Origin: Theristus sp. LFF4_11
Taxonomy: Eukaryota; Nematoda; Chromadorea; Monhysterida; Xyalidae
Length of the DNA: 64,000 nt
Assembly (NCBI GenBank): GCA_030248135.1
Contig: JASANC010000810.1
Location: 1-64,000 of the forward strand
Direction of reading: 5' to 3'
The notes below the pieces were generated by a model. That model had not been told where the DNA came from. It searched no databases and saw nothing but the letters and a program-made list of their open reading frames with translations. The position numbers were made by a program, and so were the translations under genes. This document shows, one piece after another, positions 58,978 to 64,000 of this stretch. The stretch's first letter is position 1. Each line of letters opens with the position of its first letter.

Positions 58978-60767
58978 ATGTTACGTTTCATTGTCAAGAT
59001 TTTTGTGATTTGTGGTCTCAGTTCGCAGCTCGCAACGAAGGTCGCGTGCCACGAAAGCCAAAGTTCTCATGCGCACTCAGAAGCAGAATCGACGGTTAGT
59101 TTTTCAGCTCGGTTACTGAGATGTTCCTGTGACGAAACGTTGTCATGCAATGTAAAAAGATCATGAGACCTCTTGTTTTCTTTTCACAGACCAAAATCAT
59201 GTTTTCAAGTTTTTCCTCTGGGCATGGTATGGCTTCAGTAAAGAACAGAACGCAATTTTAGCTTTGTTTCTGGGTAAAAAGCTGTTTCGGCTATATCATT
59301 AAAGATATACAGTCTAACTCTATAACATATCCAACTCTAGCTGATTGGTTGTTGATCATGCATGCACTCAGATGCATGCATTCTGTGCAAACTACCACCT
59401 CCACAGCAATGCATGCGTCAACCAATCAGCTAGTTGGATATGTTATTGAGTTCGACTGTAGGTATTCCTCAAAAAAACTAACGTCAAAAATTAGTTAATT
59501 GCGAGTTTGTTTCTCCAGCCACCGGACTGCCCACGCCCACCGGAGTACATTCGCTGCGTGCCGGATGGACTGATCGACCTTCGCATGCAGGCGTGCTGTG
59601 AACGAATGCAGATCAACGTCGAATGCCACGAGCAGTGCACTGTTGGCAGTCAGCTGGAGGATGTGAGCAGATGCACTTTCATTCTCTGGTGTCACCGCTC
59701 GCTCGTGGCCTGGGTGGTAGCGCGTTAGACCACTGTGTGAGCGTTCGGAGGATCGAGCCTCGCCGAGGGGTGTATACTGTATGGAAGTTTAGTGACAGAG
59801 AAAACTCGATAGGCGCCCTACTCCTCGACGGCGTTCTCTGTACGCTTTTCTGCGTTAGCTCTGGCTAAAAGCATCACCAAAAATCACCAGCGTTCGTTCG
59901 TTAAAGTGCCAAAGCACATGCCACGATTGGTGCCAATATGCAATTCATGTCACTCAATTGTTGCCAAAGTGTGTACCATTCTAATAGTGAAAAATTACCC
60001 TGGCGAAAATATTCGCCTAACACAGTCAGAATGGTCGCAAAATGAGCAACAAGTGACCAATGACGAGACAGTTAGCAAAAATATCACGACGGCAATGATG
60101 CCATAACCGGAAGCTTCCAGGAGCATTTGCTATCGAGTTTGGCACATTCAAAAATGTCCGAATTCGTGTCCGGTGGCGTGTTCGTGACCGTCTCCCGCGT
60201 CGGGTCCTGGTGTACAAAAGTAATTTTTGATCCAAAGTATTTTTTTCTGCAATGGTACGCACTTTGGCATGAATAATGGAATGGCATGAATAATGGTACG
60301 TTTTGTGGCATCAATTATGGCATGAGCTTTGGCATTTTATCTTCAGTGTGATTTTTATGTAGACATAGATTTTAGCAGCTAATTTGACTCACTTTTCATG
60401 AAACCAACGCGGTTTTTTCCCGCGCGCGCAGGCGATCGTGTCGCACTACGAGGGCCGTTGCCTATGGAAGGACTACCAGCAAACGTTGCACTGTGCGCTG
60501 AACGCCACGCAGAACGCGCTCGACTGCTGCCGGCGGACGGGCGTCACAGCATTCTGTCAGCAGTTCTGTACGCCCCGTTCGGGCATCCCAGAGCTGACTG
60601 AACGCGTCACGGACTGCGTCGGCGAACAATACCGCAAAGTGAAACAGTGCTTCGCCGCGCATCACCGCTCTCCGACGAACTTCAAGCTGCTTCCGGCGAT
60701 CCCGAGCGAGGAGACGTCGTCGGAGTCACTGCTGCCGCCGGTGCCGCCGAGTCCGTTCGCTGGCTAG
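58978..60767 (+). CDS. Secreted DB-module protein 3, three exons, 198 aa
   Basis: Exons are 58978-59094, 59519-59662 and 60432-60767, all phase 0 (597 nt). The signal peptide reads MLRFIVKIFVICGLSSQLA. Half-module 1 is C-x8-C-x12-CC-x8-C-x3-C; half-module 2 is C-x10-C-x10-CC-x8-C-x3-C-x15-C-x10-C, with the loop before CC shorter than in the two paralogues. The intron between half-modules is at the same place and phase as in DB genes 1 and 2. The ELPP-rich N-terminal block and the GWVSAE tail are missing; it ends in a short LLPAIPSEE...PPVPPSPF tail. A small MITE is in intron 1 and a SINE in intron 2. Confidence 0.85.
59310..59458. mobile_element. CAGTC-ended MITE in intron 1 of DB gene 3
   Basis: TA-CAGTCTAACTCTATAACA and the inverted right end TGTTATTGAGTTCGACTG-TA are nearly perfect, with inner CATATCCAACTCTAGCTGAT / TAGTTGGATATG arms and TA target duplication on both sides. 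Confidence 0.85.
59686..59878 (+). mobile_element. tRNA-derived SINE (family 2) in intron 2 of DB gene 3
   Basis: The head has TGGCCTGGGTGGTAGCGCG (A box) and GAGGATCGAGCCTCG (B box), followed by the family-2 body GAGGGGTGTATACTG, AACTCGATAGGCGCC and CTCTGGCTAAAAGCATCACC. It starts ~25 bases after the exon donor. Confidence 0.75.
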
Positions 60768-61780
60768 AGATGTGCGACCGACCACTGCACGCGGAAAATG
60801 GCTTTTTACTTGAATTATATGGTTTAAGAGGAAACGAACGTTTTGTTTTGTTTGCCAAAACGCGGTGGGCGCTCAAAATTTACATACACAAAACGCATAT
60901 GCACATTGTGGTTTTGCATTTTAGGCTTTCGTGTTTTTTATTGTTGTCTTGCCTGTGATTGTGATTGTTTTAGTTTTTTCCTTGCAGTTCATTCTCACAC
61001 ATCAATCAGCTCTGCTCAGAAATATGAATGAGAAAGATTTGCGGATATGAATGAGAATAGCATGAAGAAGTTGAGGAGGCAGGGGCGGACCGGTCATTTT
61101 AGTTTCTCCATTATGGGTCTTGTCCACAGCGGGGTTCGAACTTTCCGCCTACAGAACGGTAGACAGAAGTCATGCACCTGAGCTACAGACGCTCAGAAAA
61201 GATTCGCAGCTCTTTTCAAGCAAGGTCTGGAAACTTGAGAGGGAAGGCAAAGAACAGAAGGAATCATTTTGTCCAATCATCAGCTGGTTTGCGTCGGAAT
61301 TCTTGTTGAACTTGACTGAAAATCCGAAACGTGCTCGTAAATTAGTGGGCGGAGCTACAAAGAGCCAGAGTAACAGCAGCCAGTAACTCAAGTAACAGCA
61401 GCAGCACAAACGACGCAAACAAACAAAAGCAAACAAATGCGTATAAAAACGACGCAAACAAACGAGCAAACCAACGCGTTGCAGCGCAGCACGCACTGGT
61501 TGGCTGAGTCTCCGGGGGTGTTGTGGTGTTGTGCGGCGCGGCTGGTTTTACAACACAAAAAACTCGTCGTTATCAGCCGTTGAAATCATTTCCAGATGTT
61601 TCACAACACTGCCTGCTGACAGCTGTCTTCCGCGTGTATTGTGTTGTGCGAAAAAATCCAATTTTTATTTTTCAATGCTCATAGTTGTTGGAACGTTACA
61701 TGAAACAAAGTTGAACATAAACTCGGATCCAAAATCAGAAACCAATAATCTTGAAATACCGCCAATAAAGCTCGTCAACA
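60768..61780. other. Spacer between DB gene 3 and the CHK-like gene, with a SINE relic
   Basis: A family-1 tRNA-like head is visible on the minus strand at about 61085-61205 (CTGTAGCTCAGGTGC and AAGTTCGAACCCCGC), followed by an ACAAACGACGC/AACAGCAGC-rich stretch. The final bases form the leader of the CHK-like gene. No coding exon was seen. Confidence 0.6.
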
Positions 61781-64000
61781 ATGCCCACCGATGAAGCGAC
61801 TGCCAGTAACCAACCGAGCGGCAGCCTCTGCAGTACGCCCGTCACCATTGACGACGTTCGTGGCGTTTTCGGCCGTCATTTCCGTCTGAATTCCGTGCCA
61901 GAATTGGCGGACTGGTCTGCGAAGGAGATCGGCGGCACGCAGGGGTTCGGCTCGTTTATGGTTCGCGTGACGCTCCACTGGAAAGACGCGCAGTACGCTG
62001 AAAAATTGCCGAAAAGTGTCATCGTGAAGATTCCGACAGCGACGAAATTGAGTCTGATGGGTAACGTGAACGAGATGATGGTCGACCTGGTTAACAGCAT
62101 GAAGACACGAATTCACAAGGTTTCGGGAGTTTTTTTCCTGCGTGATTCATGACTAAAGTGGCATTGTCAGGTCAGGCAGGTTTTTGCAAATCACATTGCA
62201 GTCCGTTTACGAACCTAAAGTGATTTCGTGCGCTGTTTGAACCGGCTTGAACAACCGTGAAAACATTGCTGCTAAATTGGCTGCACGTGTTTTTTTTTAG
62301 AAGATGCAATACACGCGATTGCTATCAAAGTTGTCTTTATCAACTAAGATTTTCAGTAGCAACTTTGAAAACTTTAGCAGCGTTTTCTCATCGAAACAAA
62401 ATCGGTTTCCGTTCAGATTCACAACTGCGAATGCTCCGTGTATGAGCGTTTCGCACAGGCGGATCGTCCATCGTCGATCGCGATTCCAACCGTCTACAGC
62501 TGGAGGAGGCTCACCGATGCGCACAGTCTTGAACGGGCCGAAAAGGCCTATCTGATGATGGAGGATTTGTCGGAGACGGCCGCCACGATCAGCGACCCGG
62601 AATTGGCGCAGCGATTGACAGACGAACAGATCAGACAGGCGTGGTTTTGGTTTTCGGTATTGGATAGTCGCAAACAACTGTGTGCTCAATTGTCAGAGAG
62701 TAGTGATCTGTATTCAGTGTATTCAGTTGTGAACACAGCAATGTTGCACAGTGCGCAAACCAACACACAGGCACACATACAGTCTATCTCGCTAATATAT
62801 GCAACTCGCTGATTGGTCGGCTCCTCACGCTCCGCACCCCTGGGAACGGGATTCAGAAAATATGATGTTTTTTTGTTGTTCAGCGGTTTGTTTTCATTTT
62901 TTTTCATGCCGAAAAAATTCTAAATCAAAAACTACAAAATTCCAAACGTTTGAATTGGTAAAAAATTAGTAAACTGAAGTTTTTTTGGTTGATTGACGGC
63001 GACGACGTCGTCGAGAATTTTTGCTTTCAAACGTACCGCTGGCCGCTGCTGCGTGTTCAAAACAAATTTAAAACAAACAAACAAAATAACAAAACTTGCT
63101 TCCAACGATTTCGACGGTTTTCATCCCGCTTTTAACAATTGATTCATTGGGTGCGCCATGTCCATTCATTGTTGTTCAAAGATTGTTCACATTGTCAATA
63201 AATACTGTCACCTGCTGCGTTCTTCTTCTCTGTGCTTCGGACACACAGTAGCGGCCAGCGGCGGCACGCTCTTTTCATCATGCCTAAAGGCAAAAACTAA
63301 ACCAAAACCATAGACGACGTCGTCGCAGTCAATCAACCAAAAAAGACATTTTTTTGACATTGTGACCAATGCAAATTTTTGGAATTTGGTAGTTTTTTAT
63401 TTAGAATGTTTTTTCGGCATGAAATAAATGAAAACAAACCGTTGAACAATGAAAAACATGGTTTTTTCTGAATCCCGTTCCCAGGGTGCGGAGCGTGAGG
63501 AGCCGACCAATCAGCGAGTTGCATATATTAGCGTGATAGACTGTATGTATTGTCAATTTTTTTGGGTTCTGCGACTCAGTGCGTTTGCAGACATGTAGAC
63601 AGGAAATTAGTTTCAGTCATTATGTTGCAATTCAAAAAGGCCGAACTGACCCGACCCTATTTAGCGAACTCGGATCACTTTACCAATTTCGAATTCTCGT
63701 GTCATGCATGAAACTGTTCACCTGCAAAAAAAGAATGTGCAAAACTTTCAGGCTGCTGTTTTCAAAAAAAAACCTGAAAAACGATTTCAGATGATCGTCG
63801 CCGTTGCCACGCTGCACGCGTGGTCGTGCACGGCAACACTGGACGCCATTGAATTCGTGCGATTCGAGGAAATTCAGGCGGAAATGCTGGACAACATCGA
63901 CAAGTCGAACGATGATTTTGAGCGAATTTTAGCCGAAGACCAACAGTGGCGAGCGTTGCTCGGGGAGAAACTGTGCGGCCATGCAAAACGCCTGCGAATG
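61781..64000 (+). CDS. CHK kinase-like (DUF1679/EcKinase-type) protein, 5' part only
   Basis: Visible exons are 61781-62119, 62417-62638 (or to 62656) and 63791 to the window edge. The first exon gives an N-terminal lobe with GGTQGFGSFMVRVTLHW and KSVIVKIPT, resembling the nucleotide-binding strands of the CHK/DUF1679 family. The second has IHNCECSVYERF, IPTVY and YLMMEDLSE. The third begins with VATLHAWS, the typical helix after LTDEQIRQ, then a long charged stretch. The family is related to choline/ecdysteroid kinases and aminoglycoside phosphotransferases; the substrate is unknown. The catalytic HGD and DFQ motifs would lie beyond the right edge. The donor of exon 2 is odd: either a GC donor after ATCAGACAG (62639) or a GT at 62657 that adds six residues. 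Confidence 0.75.
62780..63543. mobile_element. CAGTC-ended MITE in intron 2 of the CHK-like gene
   Basis: The best-preserved member: TA-CAGTCTATCTCGCTAATATA at the left and TATATTAGCGTGATAGACTG-TA at the right, with ~95-base terminal inverted repeats including ACCCCTGGGAACGGGATTCA / TGAATCCCGTTCCCAGGGT (left arm shown first) and TA target duplications. Confidence 0.9.
63568..63722 (+). repeat. Dispersed repeat (GACTCAATGCG family), intron 2 of the CHK-like gene
   Basis: Shares GCGACTCAGTGCGTTTGCAG, GACCCTATTTAGCG, GAACTCGGATCACTTTACCA and CGTGTCATGCATGAAACTG with the copies at 48484-48670 and 56650-56850. Confidence 0.7.

Overview
This is eukaryotic DNA, very probably from a nematode. The genes have many short GT-AG introns, coding exons are GC-rich inside AT-rich non-coding DNA, and polyadenylation signals are AATAAA. 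Three adjacent genes encode secreted proteins with a cysteine pattern of the nematode DB-module type, and another gene looks like a nematode-expanded CHK/DUF1679 kinase-like protein. No rRNA gene, CRISPR array or intact tRNA gene was seen. All exon models were built by hand from splice signals, reading phase and family motifs.

Layout. 1-6740: just over three copies of a ~2.03 kb tandem unit. 6754-9305: a six-exon gene for an unrecognised Ser-rich protein, followed after ~90 bases by 9647-13328, an eight-exon Bora (aurora borealis; SPAT-1 in C. elegans) gene. The short gap suggests an operon. 14371-17664: a RING/B-box/coiled-coil (TRIM-like) E3 ligase, with acidic Ser-rich exons to 19295 that may be its 3' end or a separate gene. 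19620-22470: a long inverted repeat. 23267-28189: a complete ten-exon MUS81 structure-specific endonuclease. 28383-36976: a repeat cluster bounded by ~280-base inverted repeats, with a second long inverted repeat and three head-to-tail Helitron-like elements inside. 37456-37991 (-): a two-exon candidate secreted peptide precursor. 38620-41772 (-): a four-exon, four-TM LAPTM-like protein. 43232-46481: a six-exon calmodulin-like protein with a long N-terminal extension. 47870-51137, 56364-58201 and 58978-60767: three paralogous DB-module genes, with a ~149-base satellite (52730-54935) between the first and second. 61781 to the right edge: a CHK kinase-like gene, truncated by the window.

Introns and spacers carry many small mobile elements: TA-flanked MITEs with CAGTC ends, hairpin MITEs with ATTCATGAA arms, two clear tRNA-derived SINE families and several other dispersed repeats. 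Some lie exactly at splice sites. Functionally, Bora (Aurora A/Plk1 mitotic entry) and MUS81 (resolution of recombination intermediates) are housekeeping cell-cycle and genome-stability genes. The DB cluster and the peptide precursor are lineage-specific secreted products.
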